Shown here piece after piece: positions 52,448 through 64,000 of a stretch of DNA of 64,000 bases (positions are counted from its first letter, which is position 1; every line of letters begins with the position of its first letter). The position numbers and the translations under genes were made by a program. The notes beneath the pieces were generated by a model. That model worked only from the letters and a program-made list of their open reading frames with translations, did no database searches and had not been told where the DNA came from. Source of the DNA: CAWBVG01 sp963792175 (GTDB taxonomy: Bacteria > Acidobacteriota > Vicinamibacteria > Vicinamibacterales > CAVVIG01); the NCBI GenBank assembly GCA_963792175.1, contig CAWBVG010000012.1, forward strand, positions 124,001 through 188,000. Direction: 5' to 3'.

Positions 52448-54901
52448 ATGCGCCTGCATCACATCGTCCGCCGACTTCTGCAGTTGCCGGTGTTCACCGC
52501 GGTGGCGGTCATCACCCTGGCGATCGGGATCGGCGCGAATTCGGCCATCTTCAGCGTGATCGAGGGTGTGCTGCTGAAGCCGCTGCCGTATCCGAATCCC
52601 GACGAGCTGGTGGTGCTCGACCACAATGCCGCCGGCCTCGGCCTGAACCACGCCGGCGCGGCGCCGTTCCTCTATTTCACCTACCGGGAGGATGGCCGCG
52701 TCTTCGGGGACATCGCGATGTGGCAGCCCGACACCGAGAGCGTGACCGGCCTCGCCGAACCGGAAGAAGTGCAGTCGATTGTCGTCACCGAGCGGCTGCT
52801 GCCGATGCTGGGCGCCACGCCGATGGTCGGACGGCTTTTCACCAAGGAGGACGACGCGCCCCAGGCAGAGGCCACCGCGATCCTGACCGCCGGCTACTGG
52901 CGCACCAGGTTTGGCGGCGATCCCTCGGCGGTCGGCCGGCGGATCATGGTGAACGGCCGCCCGCGGGAAATCATCGGCGTCCTCCCGGATTCATTCCGGT
53001 TCCTCGATCGGAAGCCGTCGCTGGTTCTGCCGATGCGGCTCGATCGCGCCAAAGTGTTTCTCGGGCAATTCAACTACACCGCGGTCGCGCGGCTGAAGCC
53101 GGGCGCGACGCTCGCGCAGGCAACCGCCGACGTCGCACGGCTGATCCCGATCAGCCTCACCCGATTCCCGCCGTTCCAGGGCTTCAGCCTGAAGATGTTC
53201 GAGGAGGCCCGGCTCGAGCCAAACCTGCGGCTGTTGAAGGCCGAGGTGGTTGGCGACGTCGGCTCCGTGCTGTGGGTCCTGATGGGGACCATCGGTCTGG
53301 TGCTGCTGATCGCGTGCGCGAATGTGGCGAACCTGCTGCTGGTGCGCGCGGAAGGCCGCCAGCAGGAGCTGGCGGTCCGGGCGGCGCTTGGCGCCAGCCG
53401 CGGACGGATCGCGTACGAGCTCCTCGCCGAGAGCGTCATCCTCGGTCTCGTCGGAGGTGTCGCCGGGCTCGCGGTGGCGTTCGGGGCCGTTCGGTTGCTC
53501 ATTGCGCTGGCGCCCGGCAATCTGCCACGCCTCGACAACATCACGATCGACGCGACGGTGCTCTTATTCACGCTGGCGATCTCGATTGTGGCCGGGCTGT
53601 TGTTTGGTGCGATTCCGGTGTTCAAGTACGCCGGCCCGCACGTGGCGGCGGGATTGCGCGGCGGCGGGCGGACATCGAGCGCCAGCCGCGAGCGGCATCG
53701 GGCGCGCAGCACGCTGGTGGTCGTCCAGGTCGCGCTGGCGTTGGTGCTGCTCGTCGGCTCGGGTCTGATGATCCGCACGTTCCAGGCGATGCGCCACGTG
53801 GATCCCGGCTTTACGAATCCGCAGGAGATCCTGACGCTGGGGCTCAGCATCCCCTCCGCGCAAGTCAAAGAGCCGGAGGCGGTCATCCGGATGCATCAGG
53901 CGATCATGGACAAGATCGCCGCGATCCCTGGCGTCACGTCAGTGGGTCTCACCAGCCTCGTGCCGATGACCGGCGACAGCTGGCACGATCCGATCTTCGC
54001 CGCCGACAAGAACTACGAGCAGAAACAACTACCGCCGCTCCGCACATTCAAGTTCGTCTCGCCCGGTCTGCTGAAGACGATGGGGAATCGGCTGATTGCC
54101 GGGCGCGACTTCGTCTGGGAGGACGCCTACGACAAGCGGAAGGTCGCGATGGTCTCCGACAACCTGGCGCGCGAGCTGTGGGGCTCGCCGGCGGCCGCGC
54201 TCGGCAAACAGATCAGGGAGAGCAACTCATCCGACTGGCGTGAAATCGTGGGGGTCGTCAGCGACGAACGCAGCGAGGGCGTGGACAAGAAGGCGCCGAC
54301 GGTTGCGGTGTTCCCGATGCTGATGACGAAGTTCGAAGGCGACGATCCATCAGTGCGGCGCACGATGTCGTACATGATCCGCAGCTCCCGGGCCGGGTCG
54401 AGCGCGTTCACCGGCGAAGTCGGGCGCGCCGTGTGGTCCGTCAATCCGAACCTGCCGCTCGCGGGCGTCCGCACGCTCGACGCCGTCGTCAGCAAGTCGA
54501 TGGCGCGGACGTCGTTTACGCTCGTCATGCTGGCGATTGCCGGGGCGATGGCGCTGCTGTTGGGCATCGCCGGCATCTACGGCGTGATCTGGTACTCCGT
54601 GTCGCAGCGCACGCGCGAGGTCGGCATCCGCATGGCGCTCGGCGCGCAGCGCGGCGAGGTGACGCGCATGTTCGTCCGCTACGGTCTGGGCCTGGCGGGG
54701 ATCGGCATCGCCTGCGGCCTCGCCGCCGCTATCACGCTGACGCGGCTGATGGGATCGCTGCTGTTCGAGGTCAGCCCGATCGACCCGTTCACCTACGTCG
54801 CCGTGTGCGCGAGCCTCGTGTCAGCCGCGGTCCTGGCGAGTTACATTCCCGCGCTTCGCGCCACTCTCGTCAATCCAGTGACCGCTCTTCGCGCGGAGTA
54901 G
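52448..54901 (+). CDS. ADOP-type ABC transporter permease (FtsX/MacB-like)
   Basis: 817 residues, fully intact over 2.45 kb. Layout: MRLHHIVRRLLQLPVFTAVA, first helix VITLAIGIGANSAIFSVIEG, MacB periplasmic core, FtsX unit one (GTIGLVLLIACANVANLLLV, RQQELAVRAALGASRGRIAY), second periplasmic domain, FtsX unit two (ISQRTREVGIR-like SQRTREVGIRMALGAQRGEV), ending LVNPVTALRAE. As with the protein at 2913, no ATPase gene is adjacent. Likely moves lipoproteins, peptides or drugs using an ATPase coded elsewhere. Its intact frame contrasts with the broken genes around it. Confidence 0.93.
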   Translation: MRLHHIVRRLLQLPVFTAVAVITLAIGIGANSAIFSVIEGVLLKPLPYPNPDELVVLDHNAAGLGLNHAGAAPFLYFTYREDGRVFGDIAMWQPDTESVTGLAEPEEVQSIVVTERLLPMLGATPMVGRLFTKEDDAPQAEATAILTAGYWRTRFGGDPSAVGRRIMVNGRPREIIGVLPDSFRFLDRKPSLVLPMRLDRAKVFLGQFNYTAVARLKPGATLAQATADVARLIPISLTRFPPFQGFSLKMFEEARLEPNLRLLKAEVVGDVGSVLWVLMGTIGLVLLIACANVANLLLVRAEGRQQELAVRAALGASRGRIAYELLAESVILGLVGGVAGLAVAFGAVRLLIALAPGNLPRLDNITIDATVLLFTLAISIVAGLLFGAIPVFKYAGPHVAAGLRGGGRTSSASRERHRARSTLVVVQVALALVLLVGSGLMIRTFQAMRHVDPGFTNPQEILTLGLSIPSAQVKEPEAVIRMHQAIMDKIAAIPGVTSVGLTSLVPMTGDSWHDPIFAADKNYEQKQLPPLRTFKFVSPGLLKTMGNRLIAGRDFVWEDAYDKRKVAMVSDNLARELWGSPAAALGKQIRESNSSDWREIVGVVSDERSEGVDKKAPTVAVFPMLMTKFEGDDPSVRRTMSYMIRSSRAGSSAFTGEVGRAVWSVNPNLPLAGVRTLDAVVSKSMARTSFTLVMLAIAGAMALLLGIAGIYGVIWYSVSQRTREVGIRMALGAQRGEVTRMFVRYGLGLAGIGIACGLAAAITLTRLMGSLLFEVSPIDPFTYVAVCASLVSAAVLASYIPALRATLVNPVTALRAE

Positions 54902-54926
54902 TCCTGCGACGTCTCATCATCGTCGC

Positions 54927-55274
54927 CTAGGTTTTCTCCAGGCTCGCCTCGCGTTGCTCCCGAGCCAGGAGTGCCGTCATTATTGCGTGCACGACGACCG
55001 CCGGCCACAGCAGGATGCCGCTGAAGCCGCCGGCGATGCCCACGAAGGCGAGATACAGCAGAACGGTCGCGTTGTAGGTCAACATGCCGAGCAGCGGCGT
55101 GCCTGACCAGCAGGCGACCGCCAATCCGATCAGGGCGATGCCGGCCATGCGCGCCACGATGATGGCCATGCCGGTCAGTGGCACGCCGAACAGCAACAGC
55201 CCGACGAGCGATGGGACGATCAGCAACGCCGCCGCGAAGGCGGCTTCAAAGACGGCCGCGAACAGGAGCGCCAC
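54927..55274 (-). CDS. Small hydrophobic membrane protein
   Basis: 115 residues with four helices: LLFAAVFEAAFAAALLIVPS, VGLLLFGVPLTGMAIIVARM, AGIALIGLAVACWSGTPLLG, ATVLLYLAFVGIAGGFSGIL. The called start is a GTG at 55274. Just upstream an ATG (ATGAAAC) with an AGGAGA site would give MK directly before VALLF if one base is removed, so the true start is probably that ATG. No named family is certain. It is convergent with the ADOP permease gene. Confidence 0.7.
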   Translation of the reverse strand: MALLFAAVFEAAFAAALLIVPSLVGLLLFGVPLTGMAIIVARMAGIALIGLAVACWSGTPLLGMLTYNATVLLYLAFVGIAGGFSGILLWPAVVVHAIMTALLAREQREASLEKT

Positions 55275-55558
55275 GTTTCATCGCGTCGTTTCTCCTGATG
55301 TGCATTCGAGTCACCAGCGCGCCTACAGCAGCCGGCTGCGCGTTCGATCCAGAGACGCGCACTCGCACGGAATGTACCCACCAATGAATGGCCATCCGTT
55401 CTCGGAAAACCTTCTCGGACCACCGGGCCGGGCCGTCGACTTCAGCAGACGGCTCTCAATGGACTGTTACGCTTCACGATAGCTCGTCATTGACCGTTCG
55501 CGGCGGCTGCACGAGCGGGATCAAGACCTTGAACTGACTCCCGAGATCTGTAGCGCGG
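55275..55558. other. 284-bp gap without a recognisable gene
   Basis: No frame with a ribosome site and normal composition, and no repeat structure. It probably contains the promoter of the membrane protein gene at 54927. Confidence 0.6.
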
Positions 55559-55727
55559 TCACATTCCTGCCTTCGCCGCGATGACGTCTTTGTCATTGGG
55601 CGTGAAACCTTCAAAGAAACACGTGTGTTCAGGCGATGCGACGTAGTGGCACAGCGTGTGCGATAAGACGTCGCCAAGAAGCTCGAAACCAACGCGATCG
55701 TTATCGGTGTGGTCGTGGTGTGTCTGC
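55559..55727 (-). other. Coding-like fragment behind the glycosyltransferase
   Basis: Minus-strand frame reading HTDNDRVGFELLGDVLSHTL, then CHYVASPEHTCFFEGFTPND and KDVIAAKAGM, then stop. The composition is clearly protein-like but there is no start codon. It directly overlaps the end of the GT4 frame, so a one-base correction near 55715 would make it the real C-terminus of the glycosyltransferase. Otherwise it is a gene remnant. Confidence 0.4.
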
Positions 55728-56968
55728 GATGGGGCGGCCGCCTGGTTTCAGCGAGGTGAAGTAATCGACATGTTTCTTCCGCGAAACCCGTTCGCTGTAT
55801 CGCTCGTCAGCGATCTGTCGCGCCCGCGTCGCGATCGAGCGGTAGCGCGCGGGATCGTCCCAGAGCGTACAGACGGCCTCGAACCACGGCTGGACTTCGT
55901 CCTCGGTCGGCAGCTTCGTCGTCTTGAACGTCATCCACTCGGGAATCGGCAGGACGCGTCCGCCGCCGCCGTGACTGAAATCGCCGCCGACGACATCTGG
56001 CAACGATCCACGCTCGCTGACGAGCGCGGGGATCGAATTGATCATCGCCTCCGCCGCGACGCGGCCGAAGGGTTCTTCCCACACGGACGGCGCCACGAGA
56101 ATCCGCGTCAGCGCGAAGTAGTCCTTTGGAGCGGGCACGGGCGGCGCCGCCATGATTTGCGGGTAGCTGCTGAAATCGACTCCAGGAATCGCATTCAGCG
56201 ATCCGCCGCTGTGGCCCGATTGCACGACCAGAATCGGAATGTCGGGCCGTCGCGATCCGAGCATGTCCGCGAGCCGCGCGAACAACAGCAGCCCCTTGTG
56301 CGCCGACGGATTGACGAAGGTCACGAACGCACGGGATTCCTCTGGCGCCAGCGTGGCGGACCAATCGATCGGCGGTTCGATCGGTGTGCTGACCAGGCCG
56401 ACTCTGTCTCGGTAGTGATCGGTCAGGAACTGACTGCACGTGAACGCGTGGTCGACGTCGTCGAAGTGCCGCGGCTTCGTAGTAGCCGAAGCCGCGAACG
56501 GCAAATGCGGTCGTGATCCCGCGGCTCGCGCGCCCGCGCCATCGACTCGAAGATCATCGGATGGCCGTTGCAGGCGATCAGCTGATCGGGCGCGAAATCG
56601 TCCAGCAGCCTGTTCAACAGCGCGAGGTATTGGCTGGCCTCCGCGCGATCGGGCCGCGCCTCGTCGTTGTGGCGCGTCATCAGCAGCGTGACCGGAACGC
56701 CCTTGACGGCGTAGTCGACGACGGGCCGTTCCTTGACGCGCTGCTTTTTGGCGTGTTTCGGCGGCGGATGCAGGCGCGAGGCATCGATGCCCTGCGTTTG
56801 CAGATGCTCCTCGATGGTGAACGTCACACGGCTTTCGAATCGAGCCGTCGTGAGGATTCGGCATTCATGGCCCGCGTCGGCGAGCCATTCCATGATCGTG
56901 CGCAGGCTTTGCGTGACACCCGCGGTCGGATCGCTGATGCAGTGGTTGTTCACGAACAGGAAGCGCAC
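55701..56968 (-). CDS. GT4-type glycosyltransferase
   Basis: About 420 residues. It starts MRFLFVNNHCISDPTAGVTQ, then SLRTIMEWLADAGHECRILT, the N-terminal Rossmann half of GT-B enzymes. The C-terminal half has VTFVNPSAHKGLLLFARLAD, RRPDIPILVVQSGHSGGSLN, ILVAPSVWEEPFGRVAAEAM and INSIPALVSERGSLPDVVGG, the donor-binding E-x7-E type region. Frameshifts near 56520 and 56465. The product probably transfers a sugar in surface polysaccharide or glycoprotein assembly. It is divergent from the SdrD-B protein gene. The C-terminus may extend to 55559. Confidence 0.84.
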
Positions 56969-57037
56969 ACGTGAGCGTACAAACCGTCAACCCGACACGT
57001 CAACAACACCGAGCCTCCCCCCAAGGAGCATCGAACC

Positions 57038-57893
57038 ATGTCTCAGGAAGTTGGTCAGACGGAGCTGAAGGCAAAAACGCAGCAGCTGCTCGACGGGCCG
57101 CTGAAGCATATCCGGGCGGCGGCGATTGCCGCGGCGCTGCTGCCGCTGGCGTCGGTGGCCGCGACTCCGGCATCGGCGCAGAACGTGTGCAATTCAGGCG
57201 GCGTGTGCGGTACCGTCTACACCGACACGAACAACAACGGCATTCAGGATCCCGGTGAACCCCCGATTAGCTTGGCGACGGTGATCTTGGTCGATAGCGC
57301 GGGAACGGTCGTGGGTGGTCCGATCGAGACGAATCTGGACGGGACGTATGCGTTTGGTCCCTTACCGCCAGGCACGTACACAGTGGGAGTTGTCGTGCCC
57401 ACAGGGAATGCAGGTCAATACATCCGGTGTCGTAGACGGCGCCGGGTACAGCGTCGTGACGACCACACTCGCGACAGCGAATCTCTTCGCGATCGATTTC
57501 GGATTCGGGACATCTGCGGCGTTGAACCCGGGAACAGGAACGCCGGGATACTGGAAGAACCATCCAGAGGCATGGCCGGCTAATGCCACGCCCATCGTAA
57601 TCGGCAACTACAGCTATACGAAGGCTCAGGCGATCGCATGGCTCGGCAAGGTGGGGAAAGACAAGACGACGACGATCTTTGCGTCGTATGTGTCGGCGTA
57701 TCTCAATACCTACATCGGCAACGACAAGAGCTGCGTGTGCGCGGCGATGAATGCAGCCTATACTTGGCTCGCCACATACCCGGTTGGGAGCAACATCGCG
57801 GCGTCAAGCACCCAGTGGCAGCAGATCGAGTGGGCGCATCAAACCATGGATGCGTACAACAACGGCCAGCTCTGCGCGCCGCACCGCCAGTAG
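57038..57893 (+). CDS. SdrD-B-like secreted surface protein
   Basis: About 284 residues. AAGGAG precedes the ATG at 57038. N-terminus MSQEVGQTELKAKTQQLLDG followed by a signal-like helix (AAAIAAALLPLASVAATPAS). SdrD B-type repeat: GGVCGTVYTDTNNNGIQDPG, then EPPISLATVILVDSAGTVVG and DGTYAFGPLPPGTYTVGVVV, with DxNxNG calcium loop. A C-terminal domain begins GTPGYWKNHPEAWPANATPI, a motif found in similar surface proteins, and ends QTMDAYNNGQLCAPHRQ. One frameshift near 57415. Likely a calcium-stabilised adhesin. No LPXTG or PEP-CTERM signal is seen, so anchoring is unclear. Confidence 0.8.
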
Positions 57894-57965
57894 ATCTCTC
57901 GTCGCCCGATCACTCTCGCAAGAGGGTGATCCGGGCCTCTTCCAGCAGGCCGTAAAGGCGCCTCG

Positions 57966-59398
<1,433 letters not shown>

Positions 59399-59399
<1 letters not shown>

Positions 59400-62300
59400 C
59401 AGTTCCTCGTGATCAGCTCGTGCAGGTTCAAGACGGCACGGGTGACCGTCGCCATCGCCGCAAACGGCGCGAGATTCCTGTCCGGCGGCAACGGCGCCTC
59501 GCCCTTGCTCATGAACTCGCGAGCCGCCGACGGCGCGCCGGTGAAGCGTTTCAGATTCCGTTCGTACAACCCGCCGAGGATGGAACGCTCGTCGGCGGTG
59601 GGCGGACGGTTCAGCGCGCGGTCGAACACCCAGTCGAGGCGGGTGCGGAACGTCTTGCCGCCGTTCGCGATCGCATGCTGCGCGAAGACGCGGGCAGCTT
59701 CGACGTAAATCGGATCGTTCAACAGGTCCAGCGCCTGCAGAGGCGTGTTGGACGTGCTGCGGATGACCGTGCATTCTTCACGCGTGGGCGCATCGAAGTT
59801 CAGCAGGCTCGGGTGCAGATAGGTGCGCTGCCAGGTCGTGTAGAGGCCGCGGCGGTACAGATCGGCGCCATGGCTCGCGGAGTATTCGCGCTTGGGGAAG
59901 TTCAGCGCCGCCAGGTATCCCGCCGGTTCGAATGGACTCACGGATGGCCCGCCGAACCGCTCGGCCAGCAATCCGGAGACCTGGAGCGCGATATCGCGCA
60001 CGTTCTCCGCATCGACACGGAAACGATTCTGATGGGCGAGCAATCGGTTTTCCGGATCGACATCGCTCGACGTCGCCGGCGCCGACGCCTGGCGATAGGT
60101 GTGACTCGTGACGATCAGCCGGATGATGTGCCGCATGTCCCAGTCGTGCGCGGACGCGGCGTCGAACTCCGGATGCATGAACTCCGACGCCAGCCAGTCG
60201 AGGAGCTCGGGATGCGTCGGCCACTCTCCCTGCGAGCCCAAGATCATCGAGGGTTTTCGACAACCCGGTGCCGAAGAACTCGCGCCACGTCCGGTTGACG
60301 AACGCGCGCGCCGTCAAGGGATTGTCCCGCGACCCCAGCCAGCCGGCCAGCTCGAGCCGGGTGGCCCGCTCGCCCCTGGTATCGAGCGCACCGAGGAAGC
60401 GCGGAATCGCCGGCTCCACGACCGGCGCCGAGTCGTCCATCCAGTTGCCGCGCGGCAGGATTCTCGTCACCACGGGATCGACAGACGACGTCGTCAGGAC
60501 ACGCGGGATGGCCGCTTCGAGCAGCCCGCGTTCTGTCTCGAGCCGCTGTACCTCCGCATAGTCGGTCGCGAGCTCCGGGGCGGCCCAGATCCGATAGTCG
60601 CGAACCGCGTTGCGTTCGGTTTCGTCGCGATCCTCGGCAGGCCGCCGCAGCGCCCTCGACACATCCTCGGGCAGGCCGCTCGCCCAGGTTCTGCCGCCAT
60701 CCGGATCTCTGCTGCGCGCGCGCCGGCCGGCGTCGGCGACCGGAGGCCATGCAAAGGCATCCGCCGAGAGCGCCAGCCGGAAGCGGCCGATCACCGCGCG
60801 CCGCAGCTCCGATTCGTGTCGCAGTGTCACGACGATGCGAGACTCCGCGGTGGTCTTCACTGGTTCCGCGAACCGCACCGCGAGAAACGGATTGCGCGCC
60901 TCGCCAAAGCGGATCCCCCACGCCGTCCGCGGGTCGCCGTCGATCGCGGCGAGCGGCGGCATGGATGGATCGACGTTGCTCGACGGCGACGAGGGCGGCG
61001 CATCGTTCACTGTCGCCATCGTCAGCGCCAGCGTGCGGGCGGGAACACCAGGGTCGAGGAGCTGAACCTCGATTTCGCTGAGCAGGAATCGATCGGCGCC
61101 GCGCGCATAGCGGGCGCCTGGCAGGCTTTCATCCTGCACGACGTCGATGCCGAGCTGACTCCATGTGCCCGCATCCGGCTTCAGCGTGACGGCGTAGGTT
61201 TCGCGGTCCGGATTCGTTCCGCTCGCGACCACGAGACCGTCGCCCGGTTTCGTGTCGCTCATCAAGCTGCCGTCGAGGTAATAGTTGCTCTCGATCGGCT
61301 CCTTGTCGTAGATGGTCAGGGTCGCGCCGTTCAGCGAGCGCGCGGCGATCGGGTGCTGCCAGGTCCACCGCAGCGCACCGGCCTGCCACCGCGTCTTCAG
61401 GTCCGCTTCCCACCGTTCGTCGACGGCCGCGAGCGGCGCCGTTCGCTCGTCGAGGCGCGCCCTGGCCGCGGCGAGCCGGCTGTCGAGCGCCGCGCGCTGG
61501 CGCTTCTGCTCCTCGGTCGGCAGCTGGACCTGGGCGCCCCACGCCCTGGCCCCGCGATCCGGCACGAGCCCCGTTTCCTGAATGTCGGCGAAGAACGCCT
61601 TCATCGCATAGAAGTCCTTGGTCAGGAACGGATCGAACTTGTGATCGTGACACTCGGCGCAGCCCATCGTGCTCCCGAGCCAGACCGCGCTCACGGTTCG
61701 CACGCGATCGGCGCCGTATTTCGCGAGGTATTCCTTCGGCTGCAGCCCGCCTTCCGACGAGGTGCGGTTCAAGCGGTTGTAAGCGGACGCCACGCGCTGT
61801 TCGAGCGTCGCATTCGGCAGCAGATCGCCGGCGAGCTGCTCGCGCGTGAACTCGTCGAACGGCTTGTTGCCGGCGAACGCGCGCAGGACGTAATCGCGGT
61901 ACGGCCACGCCGGAATCGGATTGTCGCCGTGGAAACCGCTCGTGTCCGCATAGCGCACGGCGTCGAGCCAATGCATGGTCCGCTGCTCGGCGTAACGCGG
62001 AGACGCCAGCAACCGATCGACCGCTTGCTCGTACGCGTCGGGCGAGCCGTCCGCGAGGAAGGCTCGCATGTCGTCCGGCGTCGGCGGCACGCCCGTCAGA
62101 TCGAGCGTGACGCGGCGCAGAAGCGTTCGCGGATCCGCCTGGTTCGCCGGCGTCATCCCGTCGAGGCCCAGGCGGTGTTGAATGAAGTGGTCGATCGGGT
62201 TTTTCGCGCGCGCCGGATCGGACGCGTTCGGCACGGCAGGACGCGCGACCGGTTGATACGCCCAATGCCCTTCGTAGACGGCGCCCTCAGCCACCCAGCG

Positions 62301-62702
62301 CCGAAGCGTCTCCTTCTGTTTCCCCGTCAGCTCCTTGTGGACCGATGCGGGCGGCATCGCCCGCGGCCCGCTCGCCGAGATGCGCGCGATCATCTCGCTC
62401 TTGTCCGGATCGCCGGGCACGATTGGCGCGCGGCCCGACCGGGTCGGCTTCAGCGCTTCGTCGCGGATATCCAGCCGCAGGCCCGCCATGCGCGCGTTCC
62501 TGTCGGGACCATGACAGCGGAAACAGGTGTCCGACATGATCGGCCGCACGTCGCGGTTGAAGCTGATTCGCTCGCCAGAGGCAGGACCCTGTCGTGAGGC
62601 TGACGGGGCTGGGGGCTGGGGGCTCGCGGTCAGCACGACTCCGCAGCCGACCCCAAGCCCCAGGGAAACGCCGAACCAGACCGCAGCGAGTCGCGAAGTC
62701 AT
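59399..62702 (-). CDS. PSCyt1/DUF1549/DUF1553 planctomycete-type cytochrome protein
   Basis: About 1,100 residues. Signal peptide MTSRLAAVWFGVSLGLGVGC. Heme-binding CFRCHGPDRNARMAGLRLDI is a c-type (PSCyt1) site. DUF1549 follows (PIDHFIQHRLGLDGMTPANQ; RYAEQRTMHWLDAVRYADTS), then a second CxxCH (GCAECHDHKFDPFLTKDFYA). Then comes a beta-sandwich region, and DUF1553 closes (ERATRLELAGWLGSRDNPLT, ARAFVNRTWREFFGTGLSKT, STSNTPLQALDLLNDPIYVE). One frameshift near 60247 joins SKTLDD to LGSQGEWPTHPELLDWLASE. It is partnered with the DUF1501 gene, as in Planctomycetes and Acidobacteria. Confidence 0.92.
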
Positions 62703-62742
62703 GGCGTGGAAAAGATAGCACCATCCTCGGTATGCTCAACCC

Positions 62743-64000
62743 ATGCTTCTGACCTTTGCTCGTTGCCTCCTCCTCGCTGCGCTGGTCGCCAGTCTTCCGG
62801 CAGTTGCGGGGGCTCAGGGACCGCCTCGGGTCGCTGCCGGAGCTCTGCCGGCGGCCGATCGTCCGTTCGGCACGCTTCGCGAGCAGGCGACGATGCAGCA
62901 GGCGTGGCTGAAGAAGCGCCTCGACACGTTTCTGCCGGCCTTGATGCGCAAACACGGCGTCGATTTCTGGGTCGTGCCGATGCGCGAGTACAACGAAGAC
63001 CCGGTCTTTTCGGCGATCACCGCCCCCGAGACGTTCGCCGCGCGGCGGCGGACGATCTATGTCTTCTTCGACAAGTGCGCAGCGGCCGGCACCGCGCCGG
63101 CTCCCGAGTGCGTCGAGCGGATCGCGCTTGGTGGCACGTCGCAGGGTGGGCTCTTCGACGCCCGCACGTCCGCGAAAGCCGTCGCCAATCCGGTCAACGG
63201 CCGCCAGGCGGAGCTCTGGGGGGACGAGCAGTGGCTGCTCCTCAAGCAGGTGGTCGAGGAACGCAAGCCGAAAGTGATCGGGATCAATCGCTCGACGGTC
63301 TTTGCCTTCAGCGATGGCTTGTCGAGCGGCGAGCTCCAGGGCATGAGCGAGGCGCTCGGCAAATCGTGGACGTCGCGCTTACGCAACGCCGAACGGCTGC
63401 CGCTCGAGCTGATCGCGTCGCGCCTGCCCGAGGAGGAAGCGTTCTTCGAGAAGATGAGCGCTCTCGTGTGGCAGATGACGCAGACGATGTTCTCGGAGAA
63501 AGCGATCGTGCCGGGCACGACGCGGACGAGCGATCTGGTCTGGTGGTGGCGTCAGCGCACGAACGATCAGGGACTGGGCACCTGGTTCCAGCCGAGCGTC
63601 AGCGTGCAGCGCAAAGGCGTGACCGCCAAAGAGCTCGGCGACGATCCGGTCATTCAGCCGGGCGACGTGCTGCATTGCGACGTCGGCATCACGGTGGCGC
63701 GCCTCAACACCGACACGCAGCATCTTGCGTACGTCCTGCAGCCCGGCGAGACCGACGCCCCGGCCGGTCTCAAGCAGGCGCTCGCGAACGCGAACGCGAT
63801 GCAGGACTTCGCGATGGAGGAAATCCGTCCGGGACGCACGGGCAACGAGATTCTCGGATCGGTGCTCTCGCGCATGAAGGCGAAGGGCATCACCGGCACG
63901 ATGTATTCGCATCCGATCGGCCTGAACGGCCACGGCGCCGGCCCGCTCATCGGCTTGTGGGACTACCAGGACGGCGTCGTCGGCCGCGGAGAAGCGAAGG
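62743..64000 (+). CDS. M24-family metallopeptidase (Xaa-Pro aminopeptidase-like), incomplete
   Basis: 419 residues visible, still open at the window end. Signal peptide MLLTFARCLLLAALVASLPA. The N-terminal creatinase-like domain begins PFGTLREQATMQQAWLKKRL and includes 'GVDFWVVPMREYNEDPVFSA'. The catalytic pita-bread domain shows metal-ligand Asp in GDVLHCDVGITVARLNTDTQ and His in YSHPIGLNGHGAGPL. The later Glu ligands would lie past the window edge. Likely removes N-terminal residues before proline, exported to the periplasm. Divergent from the DUF1553 gene with a 40-bp gap. Frame intact throughout. Confidence 0.88.
   Translation, partial: MLLTFARCLLLAALVASLPAVAGAQGPPRVAAGALPAADRPFGTLREQATMQQAWLKKRLDTFLPALMRKHGVDFWVVPMREYNEDPVFSAITAPETFAARRRTIYVFFDKCAAAGTAPAPECVERIALGGTSQGGLFDARTSAKAVANPVNGRQAELWGDEQWLLLKQVVEERKPKVIGINRSTVFAFSDGLSSGELQGMSEALGKSWTSRLRNAERLPLELIASRLPEEEAFFEKMSALVWQMTQTMFSEKAIVPGTTRTSDLVWWWRQRTNDQGLGTWFQPSVSVQRKGVTAKELGDDPVIQPGDVLHCDVGITVARLNTDTQHLAYVLQPGETDAPAGLKQALANANAMQDFAMEEIRPGRTGNEILGSVLSRMKAKGITGTMYSHPIGLNGHGAGPLIGLWDYQDGVVGRGEAK

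Noticed and set aside
60108..62597. Long plus-strand open frame opposite the DUF1553 gene
   Set aside because: Arg-rich shadow composition without motifs; the minus strand has c-type heme sites and DUF1549/DUF1553 blocks.

Overview
The window is high-GC bacterial chromosomal DNA. Its gene content fits an Acidobacteriota genome, most likely Vicinamibacteria-like. The evidence is two ADOP-type FtsX/MacB permeases, a TonB receptor with a carboxypeptidase-regulatory N-terminus, Sig-70_X6 sigma plus kinase/ATPase pairs, a BNR/VPS10-type propeller protein, a DUF1501/DUF1553 pair, many secreted Tat-signal enzymes and PEP-CTERM proteins. The taxonomic call is inference. No rRNA, tRNA, CRISPR array, integrase or transposase was seen. 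Many real genes are split by single-base frameshifts. Where the correct frame could be reconstructed, the sequence usually carries one extra C or G, so most breaks look like assembly or basecalling errors rather than biology. Such genes are annotated here as one CDS each, with approximate break points.

Layout. 0-6.5 kb: STAS protein, secreted amidase, metallo-beta-lactamase-fold hydrolase, ADOP permease, YncE-like propeller. 6.6-19.7 kb: mostly housekeeping and envelope genes: SUI1/YciH factor, FG-GAP/ASPIC protein, Ser/Thr kinase with TolB-like propeller, RluA-type pseudouridine synthase, release factor 3, PRC-barrel, PAP2 phosphatase, SGNH hydrolase, DUF1326 protein, gamma-glutamyltransferase. 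19.9-22.3 kb: an unusual secreted domain plus amidase fusion.

22.3-29.8 kb is the most unusual part. A divergent sigma factor gene overlaps an unknown gene. They are followed by a degenerate sigma-54-activator-like protein, a TPR lipoprotein, two PEP-CTERM surface proteins, a truncated subtilisin and a fragment of a kinase gene. Four of the transcription units are preceded by the same bipartite element, GTGAGCC-N20-GTGTTGAG, with exactly conserved spacing. This looks like a small dedicated regulon for surface or exported proteins. The exosortase itself is not in the window.

29.8-43.2 kb: a large kinase/AAA/TPR regulator coupled to its sigma factor, a PRC-barrel protein, an MgtC protein, an amidohydrolase, a large BNR propeller protein, a VOC protein, and an ECF sigma/anti-sigma pair with a secreted partner. 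43.2-52.4 kb: DUF5996, UBP zinc finger, BamA-like barrel, tandem VOC protein, sugar dehydrogenase, TonB receptor, YdjM-like membrane hydrolase. 52.4-64 kb: intact ADOP permease, small membrane protein, GT4 glycosyltransferase, SdrD-B protein, DUF1501/DUF1553 operon and the start of an M24 peptidase.

Short dispersed repeats sit at gene ends throughout: 23-bp palindromes starting GGGTC or GGGGTC, CCGCAGAG elements, GGGGCTAGGGGCTA, and 7-8-nt tandem repeats. Several of them run into C-terminal codons.
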